Positions 49,330 through 59,565 of a stretch of 59,597 bases of DNA are shown piece by piece. The notes beneath the pieces are model-generated. The model was not told the origin of the DNA, made no database searches, and saw only the letters and a list, made by a program, of their open reading frames with translations. This DNA comes from Methylomonas sp. ZR1 (GTDB lineage: Bacteria > Pseudomonadota > Gammaproteobacteria > Methylococcales > Methylomonadaceae). The stretch is from NCBI RefSeq assembly GCF_013141865.1, contig NZ_RCST01000002.1, positions 1 to 59,597 of the forward strand. Reading direction: 5' to 3'. Each line of letters begins with the position of its first letter. Within the stretch, counting starts at the first letter, position 1. A program made the position numbers and the translations under genes.

Positions 49330-50725
49330 AACCGGCTGGTTATTACTGTTGGGCGGTTTGGCCGGATGCACGATGGGGCCCGATTACCGCAAAGTCGAGC
49401 CTGCGGTTCCGAAGCATTGGCAGGCAGGACAAGTACCGGAAGCGGGCTTGAAACCGGCCAGTCCGGAGGCCTTGAAAAACTGGTGGAAAAGTTTCGGCGA
49501 TGCGCACCTGAACCATCTCATGGACCAAGCGTTGGCGGGAAACCTTGATGTCAAGATAGCCATGACCCGTATCGATCAGGCACGCGCCGAACGTCGCGGC
49601 ACCCGTGCGGAATTGTTTCCGACCGTTAACTTGACGACGGGAGCGCAGCGCCAAGACAACCCCTTCCCCGGCTTGGCGCCCGGTATCAAATACAATATGT
49701 TCGAACTGGGTTTCGACGCCCTCTGGGAAGTCGATTTGTTTGGTCGTGTGCAACGCAGACTGGAGGCCGCCACTGCCGATCTGGAGGGCGCTGGCGAACA
49801 GTATCACCAGTCCCTGGTGACGCTGACGGCCGAGTTGGCGCGCAGTTATGTTGACTACCGCAGTCTTCAAAATCAACTTCGGATTACGCGCTCGAATCTG
49901 AAGTCGCAGCAGCAAACGCTGGAACTGACCGAAAGACTCAACGCCGAAGGCGTAGGAACCCGGCACGATGTGGTGCGGGCGCGGGCCCAGACCGAGACCA
50001 CGGACGCCCAGATTCCGGCGCTGGAAGCAAGGCTGGTCGCCGCATTGCGGCAACTGGAAGTCCTGGTGGGACGTCAACCCGGTACGCTGGATGCCGAATT
50101 GAATTCCACTGAAGCCGTGCCGGCAGCGCCGGGACGGGAGATTCTGGCTTCGCCCGCCGAAATGATACGCCGCCGCCCGGACCTTCGCGTGGCTGAACGC
50201 CAGCTCGCAGCGGCAACGGCCATGCAAGGGGCGGCCATCGCGGAATTGTTTCCGAAAATATCGTTGTCGGCTTTTGTAGGTCTGCGTAACACGGATATCG
50301 AAAGCCTGTTCAAATCGGCCGCCTTCTCCTACGGCACCGCCGCCAACCTGTTGCAACCCTTGCTCAATTTCGGCCGCATCCGCGCCGGCATCGACCTGGC
50401 CGACGCCAAGCAAAAGGAGGCCTATCTGACCTTGGAAAAGGCAGTACTCGAAGCCCTTCGGGAAACGGAAACCGCTTTGACGCGTTATCTCAAGGAGGAA
50501 GTTCGCCGGCAGACGTTGACGCGTGCGGTGGCAGACCACCAGGAATCGGTACGTCTGTCGCAATTGCGTTATCAGGAAGGTGTTTCCACATTTCTGGACG
50601 TGCTGGATGCCCAGCGCGCACTTTATGCGGTTGAAATCGAGCTGGCGCGTTCCGAAGCCGAGACTTCCACGAATCTGATCGCCGTGTATAAAGCGCTGGG
50701 TGGCGGCGCGAACGCCCAGATGTAG
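49319..50725 (+). CDS. Outer-membrane efflux factor (OprM/NodT family, 468 aa)
   Basis: This lipoprotein (lipobox GLAGC, then TMGPDYRKVEPAVP) has two OEP repeats, each with the helical hairpins of TolC-like channels (NVKIAMTRIDQARAERRGTR; RRPDLRVAERQLAAATAMQG). It forms the trimeric outer-membrane duct. It is placed between the EmrAB operon and the ABC exporter genes and may serve both. The start at 49319 has AAAGG at the right distance. A long antisense frame over the whole gene is not real. Confidence 0.93.
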   Translation: MMHKTGWLLLLGGLAGCTMGPDYRKVEPAVPKHWQAGQVPEAGLKPASPEALKNWWKSFGDAHLNHLMDQALAGNLDVKIAMTRIDQARAERRGTRAELFPTVNLTTGAQRQDNPFPGLAPGIKYNMFELGFDALWEVDLFGRVQRRLEAATADLEGAGEQYHQSLVTLTAELARSYVDYRSLQNQLRITRSNLKSQQQTLELTERLNAEGVGTRHDVVRARAQTETTDAQIPALEARLVAALRQLEVLVGRQPGTLDAELNSTEAVPAAPGREILASPAEMIRRRPDLRVAERQLAAATAMQGAAIAELFPKISLSAFVGLRNTDIESLFKSAAFSYGTAANLLQPLLNFGRIRAGIDLADAKQKEAYLTLEKAVLEALRETETALTRYLKEEVRRQTLTRAVADHQESVRLSQLRYQEGVSTFLDVLDAQRALYAVEIELARSEAETSTNLIAVYKALGGGANAQM

Positions 50726-50748
50726 CTGCAAATGTTCCAGGAGAAGTG

Positions 50749-51816
50749 ATGAACAAACAGATAAAATCGATACTGACATTCACCCTCCTCGGCATTGCCA
50801 TCGCGTCGGCTGTGGCGTGGTGGATCTTACGCCCCAACGGCTTACCGGATAGCATTGTCAGCGGTAATGGCCGCATCGAAGCCACCGAGATCGATATTGC
50901 CACCAAGATTCCCGGCCGTATTGCCGAAGTCCTGGCGCGGGAAGGTGACTTCGTACAGGTTGGCAAGGTGCTTGTGCGCATGGACACGCAAACACTGGAG
51001 GCACAGAAAGTCGAAGCGCTGGCTCAGGTGCGTCACGCAGAAAGCGCCTTGCAAACCGCGACCTCCATCATTGCCCAGCGTGAGAGCGAATATCAGGCGG
51101 CATTGGCGGTCGTCGCCCAGCACCGGGCCGAACTCGATGCCGCCGAAAGCCGCCTGGCGCGATCACGCCGACTGGTTGGGGAAGGGGCAACGCCCAAACA
51201 GGAAGTTGATGACAATCGTGCGCGGGTGCTGGGCATCCAGGCCATGATCAGCGCCGCGGAAGCTCAGGTCATGGCGGCGCGTGCCGGTATCGAGGCGGCG
51301 AAATCACAGCGTGTACAAGCTCAAGCGCAAATCGAGGCGGTCAAAGCTACCGTTGTCCGCCTGCAGGCGGATATCGACGACAGCGAACTGAAAGCGCCGC
51401 GCGACGTGCGCGTGCAATACCGCATCGCCGAACCCGGCGAAGTGCTGGCTGCCGGTGGCCGGGTACTGAACACGGTGGATTTGTCCGACGTCTATATGAC
51501 CTTCTTTTTGCCCACCGCCGCCGCCGGCAAGGTTGCGCTCGACAGCGACATCCGTCTAGTACTCGATGCCCTGCCCAACTATGTGATTCCGGCCAAAGCC
51601 AGCTTCGTCGCCAGCGTCGCCCAGTTCACGCCCAAAACGGTGGAGACCGAGAGCGAACGCCTGAAGCTGATGTTCCGCGTGCGGGCGAGAATCGATCCCG
51701 CTTTGCTGAAACAGCATCTCGATCAGGTCAAGACCGGCCTGCCCGGCAAGGCCTATGTCAAACTCGATCCGGCCGCCGAATGGCCCACCGAACTCGCGGT
51801 CAAGCTACCTGAATGA
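50749..51816 (+). CDS. HlyD-family adaptor of an ABC exporter (YhiI-like, 355 aa)
   Basis: One N-terminal membrane anchor ([20 protein letters not shown]) is followed by the barrel-lipoyl segments ([34 protein letters not shown]) and an alanine-rich coiled coil. The C-terminal part ([20 protein letters not shown]) is typical of YhiI/YbhG adaptors. It connects the ABC transporter to the outer-membrane factor. AGGAG precedes the start. Its stop overlaps the next gene by 4 bp. Confidence 0.92.
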   Translation: MNKQIKSILTFTLLGIAIASAVAWWILRPNGLPDSIVSGNGRIEATEIDIATKIPGRIAEVLAREGDFVQVGKVLVRMDTQTLEAQKVEALAQVRHAESALQTATSIIAQRESEYQAALAVVAQHRAELDAAESRLARSRRLVGEGATPKQEVDDNRARVLGIQAMISAAEAQVMAARAGIEAAKSQRVQAQAQIEAVKATVVRLQADIDDSELKAPRDVRVQYRIAEPGEVLAAGGRVLNTVDLSDVYMTFFLPTAAAGKVALDSDIRLVLDALPNYVIPAKASFVASVAQFTPKTVETESERLKLMFRVRARIDPALLKQHLDQVKTGLPGKAYVKLDPAAEWPTELAVKLPE

Positions 51817-54569
51817 ATACCGACGCCATCGCACCTGTGGTCAGCATCGAAGGCGTCACTCTGCGCTATCACGACAACCTCGCCCTCGATAACGTCAGCC
51901 TGACGATTCCCGCCAACCGCATGGTCGGTCTGATCGGCCCCGACGGTGTTGGTAAATCCAGCCTGATGGCGCTGCTCACAGGTGCGCGCAAGATGCAAGC
52001 CGGCAAAATCGATGTGCTGGGTGGCGACATCGCTGACGCAGCCCATCGCCGTGCCGTATGTCCGCGCATCGCCTACATGCCTCAAGGATTGGGCAAGAAT
52101 CTTTATCTGACGCTTTCGGTGTTCGAAAATGTCGATTTCTTCGGTCGTTTGTTCGGTCACGCACAGGCGGAGCGCCATCAACGCATCGCCGAACTGCTCG
52201 AAAGCACTGGCCTGGCGCCGTTCCGCGACCGCCCCGCAGGCAAACTGTCGGGCGGCATGAAACAGAAACTCGCCCTCTGTTGTGCACTGATCCACGACCC
52301 CGATCTGCTGGTGCTGGATGAACCGACCACCGGTGTCGATCCGTTGTCGCGCGCCCAGTTCTGGGAACTGATCGAGCGGCTACGCGGACGCCATTCGGCT
52401 ATGAGTGTACTGGTGTCTACCGCCTACATGGAAGAGGCTGAGCGCTTCGACTGGCTGGCGGCCATGGATGCTGGCAAAGTGCTCGCCACCGGTACCGCCG
52501 CTGAACTGCGCGAACTTACCGCCACCGACAGTCTGGAAGCCGCTTTCATCGGTCTGCTGCCGGAGGCCAAACGTCAGGGTCACAAAACGATTGTCATTCC
52601 GCCGCGCGACCCCCGTAATGGCTCGGAAATCGTTATCGAAGCCTACGATCTGACCATGCGTTTCGGCGATTTTGTGGCCGTCGACAAGGTCAGTCTACGC
52701 ATCGAGCGCGGTGAAATCTTCGGCTTTCTCGGCTCCAACGGCTGCGGCAAGTCGACCACCATGAAAATGCTTACCGGGCTGTTGTCACCGAGCGAAGGCG
52801 ATGCCAAGCTGTTCGGCGACGTCATTGATGCAGACAATATGGCTACGCGCAAGCGGGTCGGCTACATGTCGCAATCGTTTTCGCTGTATGCCGAGCTAAC
52901 TGTTCGGCAAAATTTGGCGTTGCATGCCAGACTGTTTCATTTGCCTGATGCCGGCATTCCCGGCCGCATCGACGAAATGGCGCAGCGCTTTATGCTCGAC
53001 ACGGTACTGGACAGTATGCCCGACGACTTACCGCTGGGAATGCGTCAGCGTTTATCGCTGGCGGTCGCGGTGATCCACAGCCCGGATTTGTTGATTCTCG
53101 ACGAGCCGACCTCCGGCGTCGATCCGGTCGCACGGGACCGGTTCTGGGAACTGATTATCGATTTGGCCCGCCGCGACCGGGTCACGGTGTTTATCTCCAC
53201 CCACTTTATGAACGAAGCCGAACGCTGCGACCGCATCTCGCTGATGCACGCCGGCAAGGTCTTGGCCAGCGATGCCCCGGCCATGCTGGTGAAAAACAGC
53301 GGCCATGCTACGCTGGAACAAACGTTCATCGCTTATCTGAAACAAGCGGGCGGTGTCGACGACACACCTGTTGCCGAAGCGCCGACAGGCGTTTACGGAC
53401 TTCCGATTCAAACACCGGCACCCAATCACGCCGTCGGCGCCCGTTTCAGCTGGCTGCGCCTGTTCAGCATCAGTGCACGTGAAGCCATCGAGCTACGCCG
53501 CGATCCCGTCCGCATCTCGATTGCCCTGTTCGGCACCGTATTTCTGATGCTCACATTCGGTTACGGCATCACCATGGATGTCGAGAATCTACGTTTTGCC
53601 GTGCTGGATCGTGATCAGACCTCGCTTAGCAGCAACTACGTACTCGATCTTGGCGGTTCACGCTATTTTATCGCTCAGCCGCCTATCACCGATTACGAGC
53701 AGCTAGACCGCCGCATGCGCAGCGGCGAACTTAGCCTGGCTCTGGAGATTCCACCGAACTTCGCACGCGATCTGCAACGCGGCGACAAAGTCAAAATCGG
53801 CGCCTGGATCGACGGCGCGATGCCGACCCGCGCCGAGAACGTGCTCGGCTACGTGCAGGCCATGCACCAGACCTGGTTACAGGAACAGGTGCGTCGCCAC
53901 TCGACGACCCCGATGCCGGCCGGATTGATAAGCATCGAGACGCGCTTTCGTTACAACCCTGATGTCCTTAGCCTGCCGGCCATGGTGCCGTCGGTTCTTC
54001 CGATCCTGCTAATGTTGATCCCGGCCATGCTCAGCGCGCTCGGTGTGGTGCGGGAAAAGGAACTCGGCTCCATCCTGAATCTGTATGTCACCCCGGTCAG
54101 CAAGCTGGAATTTCTGGTCGGCAAGCAACTGCCTTATATCGCCATGGGCATGGTCAATTTCTTTTTACTGTGTGCGATGGCGGTGTGGGTGTTTAGCGTG
54201 GAACACAAGGGCGACTTTCTGTTATTTACCTTGTCCGCGCTGCTGTATGTGACCTTTGCCACCGGCTTTGGCTTGCTGATCTCAGTGTTCACCCGCAGCC
54301 AGATTGCCGCCATCTTCGCTACCTTCATCACCACCTTCATTCCGTCCAGCCGTTTTTCCGGCATGGTCGACCCGGTGTCGTCGCTGGAAGGTGGTGCTCG
54401 TCTGGTGGGTGAGATTTTTCCGGGCACCTATTATTTGATCTTCAGTCGCGGTACTTTTTCCAAAGCATTGGGTTTTGCCGAGTTGGGCCACTATCTGCTG
54501 CCGCTGGCTTTGTCGATTCTGGTCGTGGTCGGCCTGAGCGTCTTACTGCTCGATAAACAGGAGCGTTAA
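51813..54569 (+). CDS. rbbA: RbbA-like fused ABC transporter (two ATPases plus permease, 918 aa)
   Basis: This is a fusion: first ATP-binding domain ([42 protein letters not shown]), second one ([34 protein letters not shown]), and a C-terminal ABC-2 permease half with about six membrane segments (from about residue 560). Length and order are those of RbbA/YhiH. In E. coli the yhiI-rbbA-yhhJ operon has this order. RbbA was described as a ribosome-associated ATPase, but with a permease half an export role is likely here. Confidence 0.92.
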   Translation: MNTDAIAPVVSIEGVTLRYHDNLALDNVSLTIPANRMVGLIGPDGVGKSSLMALLTGARKMQAGKIDVLGGDIADAAHRRAVCPRIAYMPQGLGKNLYLTLSVFENVDFFGRLFGHAQAERHQRIAELLESTGLAPFRDRPAGKLSGGMKQKLALCCALIHDPDLLVLDEPTTGVDPLSRAQFWELIERLRGRHSAMSVLVSTAYMEEAERFDWLAAMDAGKVLATGTAAELRELTATDSLEAAFIGLLPEAKRQGHKTIVIPPRDPRNGSEIVIEAYDLTMRFGDFVAVDKVSLRIERGEIFGFLGSNGCGKSTTMKMLTGLLSPSEGDAKLFGDVIDADNMATRKRVGYMSQSFSLYAELTVRQNLALHARLFHLPDAGIPGRIDEMAQRFMLDTVLDSMPDDLPLGMRQRLSLAVAVIHSPDLLILDEPTSGVDPVARDRFWELIIDLARRDRVTVFISTHFMNEAERCDRISLMHAGKVLASDAPAMLVKNSGHATLEQTFIAYLKQAGGVDDTPVAEAPTGVYGLPIQTPAPNHAVGARFSWLRLFSISAREAIELRRDPVRISIALFGTVFLMLTFGYGITMDVENLRFAVLDRDQTSLSSNYVLDLGGSRYFIAQPPITDYEQLDRRMRSGELSLALEIPPNFARDLQRGDKVKIGAWIDGAMPTRAENVLGYVQAMHQTWLQEQVRRHSTTPMPAGLISIETRFRYNPDVLSLPAMVPSVLPILLMLIPAMLSALGVVREKELGSILNLYVTPVSKLEFLVGKQLPYIAMGMVNFFLLCAMAVWVFSVEHKGDFLLFTLSALLYVTFATGFGLLISVFTRSQIAAIFATFITTFIPSSRFSGMVDPVSSLEGGARLVGEIFPGTYYLIFSRGTFSKALGFAELGHYLLPLALSILVVVGLSVLLLDKQER

Positions 54570-54571
54570 TC

Positions 54572-55696
54572 ATGCAGAGGCTACGTAATATTTTTAATCT
54601 CGGCATCAAGGAAATACGCAGCCTCGGCCGCGACACCTTTATGCTGGTGATCATAGTCTTCGCCTTTAGTGCTCAGATCTACGTGGTCGCCACCGGCCTT
54701 CCGCAGTCGCTGCACAAGGCGCCCATCGCCATCATCGACGAGGATCGTTCGCCGTTATCGGCACGTATCGCCAATGCCTTTTATCCACCACATTTCATGG
54801 CGCCTGTCTTCATCGATCAATACGCCGCCGATCTGGGCATGGATGCCGGCCTTTTTACCTTCATCTTGGATATTCCGCCCAATTTTCAGCGCGACCTGCT
54901 GGCTGGACGGCAACCGGCAATTCAGCTCAACGTCGATGCCACCCGCATCTCGCAGGCCTTCATCGGCAACGGCTATGTGCAGACCATCGTCAATGGCGAA
55001 GTGGCGACCTTCGTTCAAGGTCATCGCACGCTCGCGACGTGGCCGGTCGAACTGGAAACGCGGGCGCTGTTCAATCCGAACCTGAACTCAGCTTGGTTCG
55101 GCTCGGTAATGGAACTCGTCAACAGCATCACTGCACTGTCCATTGTCCTCACCGGGGCCGCGCTGATCCGCGAACGCGAGCATGGCACTATCGAGCATTT
55201 ACTGGTTATGCCGCTGACGCCGTTTGAAATCATGCTCGCCAAGGTGTGGTCGATGGGTCTGATCGTGGTCGTCGTGGCGACGGCGTCGCTGGCTTTCGTC
55301 GTGCAGGGACTGCTGGAGGTGCCGGTTCATGGCTCAATCCCACTGTTCGTCGCCGGCATGACGCTATATCTGTTCACCACTACGTCACTGGGTATTCTCC
55401 TCGCCACAATGGCACGCTCAATGCCGCAGTTCGGCCTGTTATTGCTGGTTATTCTGCTGCCGCTGCAAATGCTGTCAGGCGGCATGACCCCGCGCGAGAG
55501 CATGCCGGTGCTGGTGCAGAACATCATGTTGGCGGCTCCATCCACTCACTTCGTCTCGCTAACTCAGGCTATCCTGTATCGTGGCGCCGACTTCAGCATC
55601 GTTTGGCCGCAATTTCTTGCATTAATCGCGATCGGAGGCGTCTTCTTCGTATTGGCGCTGACTCGTTTCCGCAATACCATTAGCTCGATGGCTTGA
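54572..55696 (+). CDS. ABC-2 permease (YhhJ-like, 374 aa)
   Basis: This inner-membrane protein has one N-terminal helix (DTFMLVIIVFAFSAQIYVVA), a large extracytoplasmic loop, and five C-terminal helices including the ABC-2 signature IREREHGTIEHLLVMPLTPF. It would form the second half of the channel with RbbA. A ribosome site (GGAG) precedes the start, 2 bp after rbbA. It is the last cargo gene before the res-tnpR-tnpA module. Confidence 0.92.
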   Translation: MQRLRNIFNLGIKEIRSLGRDTFMLVIIVFAFSAQIYVVATGLPQSLHKAPIAIIDEDRSPLSARIANAFYPPHFMAPVFIDQYAADLGMDAGLFTFILDIPPNFQRDLLAGRQPAIQLNVDATRISQAFIGNGYVQTIVNGEVATFVQGHRTLATWPVELETRALFNPNLNSAWFGSVMELVNSITALSIVLTGAALIREREHGTIEHLLVMPLTPFEIMLAKVWSMGLIVVVVATASLAFVVQGLLEVPVHGSIPLFVAGMTLYLFTTTSLGILLATMARSMPQFGLLLLVILLPLQMLSGGMTPRESMPVLVQNIMLAAPSTHFVSLTQAILYRGADFSIVWPQFLALIAIGGVFFVLALTRFRNTISSMA

Positions 55697-55809
55697 TTAG
55701 GTCTTGAGCACGCCATGAAAAACGTACCCAACAACCTTAACCATCGCAAGTTCTTCAGCTTGAAGAATAATAGGAGTGAGATAAGTTGCAGCTCATGGCC
55801 GTTGTCAGC

Positions 55810-55930
55810 CTGTCGTAAAACACATGTTTTCCGACAGCTTGCTACCGATCTAAAATTTGCCTATCGAACAAGCCCTAAAAATATGCGATAAACCCTGTCG
55901 GAATGCGATACCATACGGAAACTAAATTTG
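55810..55930. promoter_or_regulatory. res: Transposon resolution site (res)
   Basis: Subsite I is a 28-bp interrupted palindrome at 55810-55837: left arm CTGTCGTAAAACA, right arm TGTTTTCCGACAG, one mismatch, with CA at the centre, which is the layout of Tn3-type crossover sites. Repeats of CTGTCGGAA and ATGCGATA at 55880-55915 are probably the accessory subsites. The tnpR promoter must lie in the same region. Confidence 0.75.
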
Positions 55931-55945
55931 ATAGGTTTTTCGTCT

Positions 55946-56539
55946 ATGTTAGTAGGCTACATGCGTGTTTCATCGGATTCGGATCGGCAGAGCACCGATT
56001 TGCAGCGCGATGCACTGCTGGCTGCCGGGGTAGATGCCCGGCACTTGTTTGAAGACCGTGCTTCCGGAGCAAAAGATGACCGAACAGGTCTGGCAAAGGT
56101 ACTTGAATTTGTCCACCCTGGAGATGTGCTTGTGGTATGGAAACTGGATCGGCTGGGCCGGTCGTTGTCGCATCTGCTGGAAATCGTAAACACGCTTAAG
56201 AGTAAACAAGTCGCCTTCCGGTCTCTAACCGAGGGCATGGACACCACCACCGCATCCGGCGAACTTCTGTTCCATGTATTCGGCGCACTTGCCCAGTACG
56301 AACGAGCCTTAATTCAAGAGCGGGTTGTTGCCGGATTATCCGCCGCTAGGCGGCGTGGACGGATAGGCGGTCGTCCGCAAGCCATTACCGGCGAAAAACT
56401 GGACGCGATTATTGCCGCACTGAATGGCGGTATGTCCAAAGCGGCGGCTTGCCGCAACTTCGGTGTCAAACGGACTACCTTGATCGAAACCCTTGCGCGC
56501 ATTGGTTGGACTGGTTCGAGTGGAACATCGTCACCATGA
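55946..56539 (+). CDS. tnpR: TnpR serine resolvase of the transposon (197 aa)
   Basis: The N-terminal catalytic domain contains LVGYMRVSSDSDRQSTDLQR (nucleophile Ser9 or Ser10) and VWKLDRLGRSLSHLLE. The E-helix region ALAQYERALIQERVVAGL and a C-terminal helix-turn-helix (SKAAACRNFGVKRTTLIETL) follow. It resolves the cointegrates made by TnpA at the res site just upstream. The start at 55946 is preferred to a TTG at 55928. Its stop overlaps the tnpA start (ATGA). Confidence 0.93.
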   Translation: MLVGYMRVSSDSDRQSTDLQRDALLAAGVDARHLFEDRASGAKDDRTGLAKVLEFVHPGDVLVVWKLDRLGRSLSHLLEIVNTLKSKQVAFRSLTEGMDTTTASGELLFHVFGALAQYERALIQERVVAGLSAARRRGRIGGRPQAITGEKLDAIIAALNGGMSKAAACRNFGVKRTTLIETLARIGWTGSSGTSSP

Positions 56540-59500
56540 TCGCCAAAAGCGAGCGATTAACAGTCCTCTCGGAAGCTGAACAAGTCGCCCTGTACGGCCT
56601 GCCGGATTTCGATGATGATCAGCGGTTGGAATACTTGGCTCTATCTGAAACAGAATTGGAGCTTGCGGCCAGCCGCCCCGGTCTTCATGCGCAGGTTTAT
56701 TGCATTTTGCAAATCGGTTATTTCAAGGCCAAGCACAGCTTTTTCCGGTTTGACTGGAACGAAGTCGAAGACGATTGCGCTTTTGTCTTGAGCCGTTATT
56801 TCATCGGCGATGTGTTCGAACGAAAGCCGATAACCAACCATGAGTATTACACCCAGCGCGGGCGAATCGCCGAATTGTTCGGCTATCGGCTGTGGACATC
56901 CGACTTCCTGCCGCAGCTTGCACATCAAGTCGAGTCTATTGTACGGCGCGATGTCTCACCAGGGTTTATCGCTGCCGAATTGCTCATATGGCTTAACGAA
57001 CACAAAATCATTCGGCCTGGCTATACCACTCTGCAAGAATTGATCAGCGAAACCCTATCTGCCGAACGCCGGCGGTTGGGCGGCCTGCTTGCGGAAATAC
57101 TTGATGACGAGGCCAAAGCCTCACTGACCCAGCTCCTAGTGCGTGATGATACCCTGTCTCAATTAGCGGCGCTAAAGCAGGATGCCAAGAATTTCGGCTG
57201 GCGTCAGATGACCCGCGAACGCGAGAAGCGCACCCTGCTGGAACCGCTGCACAGGATTGCAAAAGCCTTGCTGCCCAAGTTGGGCGTTTCACAGCAGAAC
57301 TTGCTCTACTATGCGAGTTTGGCCAATTTTTATACCGTTCACGACTTGCGAAACCTCAAGCCGGAGCAGACCTATCTCTACTTGTTGTGCTATGCCTGGC
57401 AACGCTACCGGCAGTTTACCGATAATCTGGTCGATGCGATGGCTTTCCACATGAAACAGTTGGAAGATGAAAGCAGTGCAGCCGCAAAACAATCGTTTGC
57501 TGTCGTTCAGGGACAACGCCGCCTGGAAACCCAGCGGGTTGGACGCCTGTTGCTGCTCTATGTAGATGAAACGGTAGCCGATGCCACACCATTCGGCAAT
57601 GTGCGGCAGCGTGCATACAAGATCATGCCGAAAGACACGCTTCAGGACACGGGTCAGCGCATGAGTGTCAAACCAGCAAGCAAATTGGCCCTGCATTGGC
57701 AAGCGGTTGACGGCATGGCCGAACGTATTCGCCGCCATTTAAGACCGTTATACGTCGCGCTCGATTTCTCCAGCGTCACCCCTGACAGTCCCTGGCTTGC
57801 CGCGCTTGTTTGGGCCAAAGAAGTATTCGCCAAGCAGCAGCGCCTTTCGCAGAGACCACTGGATGAATGCCCGCCAACCACGTTGCCGAAGCGGCTGCGA
57901 CAGTATCTATTAATCTTCGATGCAGACGGTAATCCGACCAGTTTACATGCCGACCGCTACGAATTTTGGTTATATCGTCAAATCAGGAAACGCCTGAAGT
58001 CTGGCGAAATTTACATTGACGATAGCTTGCAACATCGCCATTTCTCTGATGAGCTGGTATCCATGGAAGACAAGGCCGATATACTCGCACAGATGGACAT
58101 CCCATTCTTGCGCAAGTCGATCAATATCCAGCTTGATGCACTTGCGGCCGAATTGCGAGAGCAATGGATAGCGTTCAATCGCGAACTAAAACAAGGTAAA
58201 TTGACATACCTGGAATACGATAAAAATACTCAGAAACTGTCCTGGCGCAAGCCAAAGGCTGATAAACACAAGGCATCCGAGCGAACATTTTATGAAAAAC
58301 TGCCATTTTGCGATGTTGCCGATGTATTCCGTTTCGTCAATAGCCAAACCCAGTTTTTGTCTGCGCTGAAGCCGTTGCAACCGCGATATGCGAAAAAGGT
58401 CGCCGACAGCGACAGCCTGATGGCGGTCATCATCGCTCAGGCAATGAATCACGGCAATCTGGTTATGGCTCGTACCAGCGATATTCCGTACCACGTTCTG
58501 GAGACAAGCTACCAGCAGTACCTTCGACAAGCCTCCCTTCAGGCCGCTAATGACCTCATCAGCAACGCTATCGCGGAACTTCCGATCTTCCCCTATTACT
58601 CGTTCGACTTGGAAACGCTGTACGCCGCTGTCGATGGTCAAAAATTAGGTGTTGAGCGGCCAACGGTAAAGGCCCGTCATTCGCGGAAATACTTTGGACG
58701 CGGCAAAGGCGTAGTAGCCTATACGCTGTTGTGCAACCACATACCGCTAAACGGTTATCTAATCGGCGCGCATGAATACGAAGCCCATCATGTTTTCGAT
58801 ATCTGGTATCGCAACACATCCGATATTGTGCCCACCGCGATCACGGGTGACATGCACAGCGTTAACAAGGCAAACTTTGCTATTTTGCATTGGTTCGGCT
58901 TGCGCTTTGAACCTCGATTTACCGACCTGAATGACCAATTGCAAGAACTTTATTGCGCCGATGATCTGGCGTTGTACGATGATTTTCTAATCAAACCGGT
59001 TAGCCAGATTGATATTGAAGCCATTGCTAAAGAAAAACCGAACTTCGATCAGATTGTCGCTACGCTTGGTCTGAAAGAAATGACGCAAGGTACGCTGATC
59101 CGCAAGTTATGCACTTATACCGCGCCGAATCCGACACGCCGCGCGATCTTTGACTTCGATAAACTAATACGCAGCATTTACACATTACGTTATCTGCGCG
59201 ATCCGCAACTGGAGCGCAATGTTCATCGCTCACAAAACCGTATTGAATCCTATCACCAGCTACGCGGAGCCATCTCAAAAGTTGGCGGAAAGAAGGAATT
59301 GACCGGACGCACCGATATAGAAATCGAGATCAGTAACCAGTGTGCAAGGCTGATTGCCAATGCGATCAGCTACTACAACTCGGCGATATTATCGAAGCTA
59401 TTGACTAAGTTCGAAGCGAATGGGAATGCTAAGGCATTAGCGTTAATTACACAAATGTCGCCTACGGCTTGGCGGCACATTTTGTTGAATGGGCACTACA

Positions 59501-59565
59501 CATTCCAAAACGACGGCAAATTGATCGACTTGGATGCGCTGGTAGAAGGACTGAAATTAGGGTGA
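56536..59565 (+). CDS. tnpA: Tn3-family transposase TnpA (1009 aa)
   Basis: This is a full-length Tn3-family transposase (usual about 960-1020 residues). The DDE triad is visible: Asp700 in TLYAAVDGQK, Asp772 in AITGDMHSVNK and Glu904 in QNRIESYHQL. It performs replicative transposition on the 38-bp ends. The start at 56536 overlaps tnpR by 4 bp and is preceded by no strong ribosome site; a longer frame from 56449 would run far into tnpR. The stop at 59563-59565 lies within the right inverted repeat (59560-59597). Confidence 0.95.
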   Translation: MIAKSERLTVLSEAEQVALYGLPDFDDDQRLEYLALSETELELAASRPGLHAQVYCILQIGYFKAKHSFFRFDWNEVEDDCAFVLSRYFIGDVFERKPITNHEYYTQRGRIAELFGYRLWTSDFLPQLAHQVESIVRRDVSPGFIAAELLIWLNEHKIIRPGYTTLQELISETLSAERRRLGGLLAEILDDEAKASLTQLLVRDDTLSQLAALKQDAKNFGWRQMTREREKRTLLEPLHRIAKALLPKLGVSQQNLLYYASLANFYTVHDLRNLKPEQTYLYLLCYAWQRYRQFTDNLVDAMAFHMKQLEDESSAAAKQSFAVVQGQRRLETQRVGRLLLLYVDETVADATPFGNVRQRAYKIMPKDTLQDTGQRMSVKPASKLALHWQAVDGMAERIRRHLRPLYVALDFSSVTPDSPWLAALVWAKEVFAKQQRLSQRPLDECPPTTLPKRLRQYLLIFDADGNPTSLHADRYEFWLYRQIRKRLKSGEIYIDDSLQHRHFSDELVSMEDKADILAQMDIPFLRKSINIQLDALAAELREQWIAFNRELKQGKLTYLEYDKNTQKLSWRKPKADKHKASERTFYEKLPFCDVADVFRFVNSQTQFLSALKPLQPRYAKKVADSDSLMAVIIAQAMNHGNLVMARTSDIPYHVLETSYQQYLRQASLQAANDLISNAIAELPIFPYYSFDLETLYAAVDGQKLGVERPTVKARHSRKYFGRGKGVVAYTLLCNHIPLNGYLIGAHEYEAHHVFDIWYRNTSDIVPTAITGDMHSVNKANFAILHWFGLRFEPRFTDLNDQLQELYCADDLALYDDFLIKPVSQIDIEAIAKEKPNFDQIVATLGLKEMTQGTLIRKLCTYTAPNPTRRAIFDFDKLIRSIYTLRYLRDPQLERNVHRSQNRIESYHQLRGAISKVGGKKELTGRTDIEIEISNQCARLIANAISYYNSAILSKLLTKFEANGNAKALALITQMSPTAWRHILLNGHYTFQNDGKLIDLDALVEGLKLG

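Noticed and set aside
49343..50779. 478-codon open frame antisense to the outer-membrane factor gene
   Set aside because: The plus strand has an unmistakable OprM/NodT protein with lipobox; the antisense frame has no recognisable motif and follows the high-GC codon pattern of the real gene.
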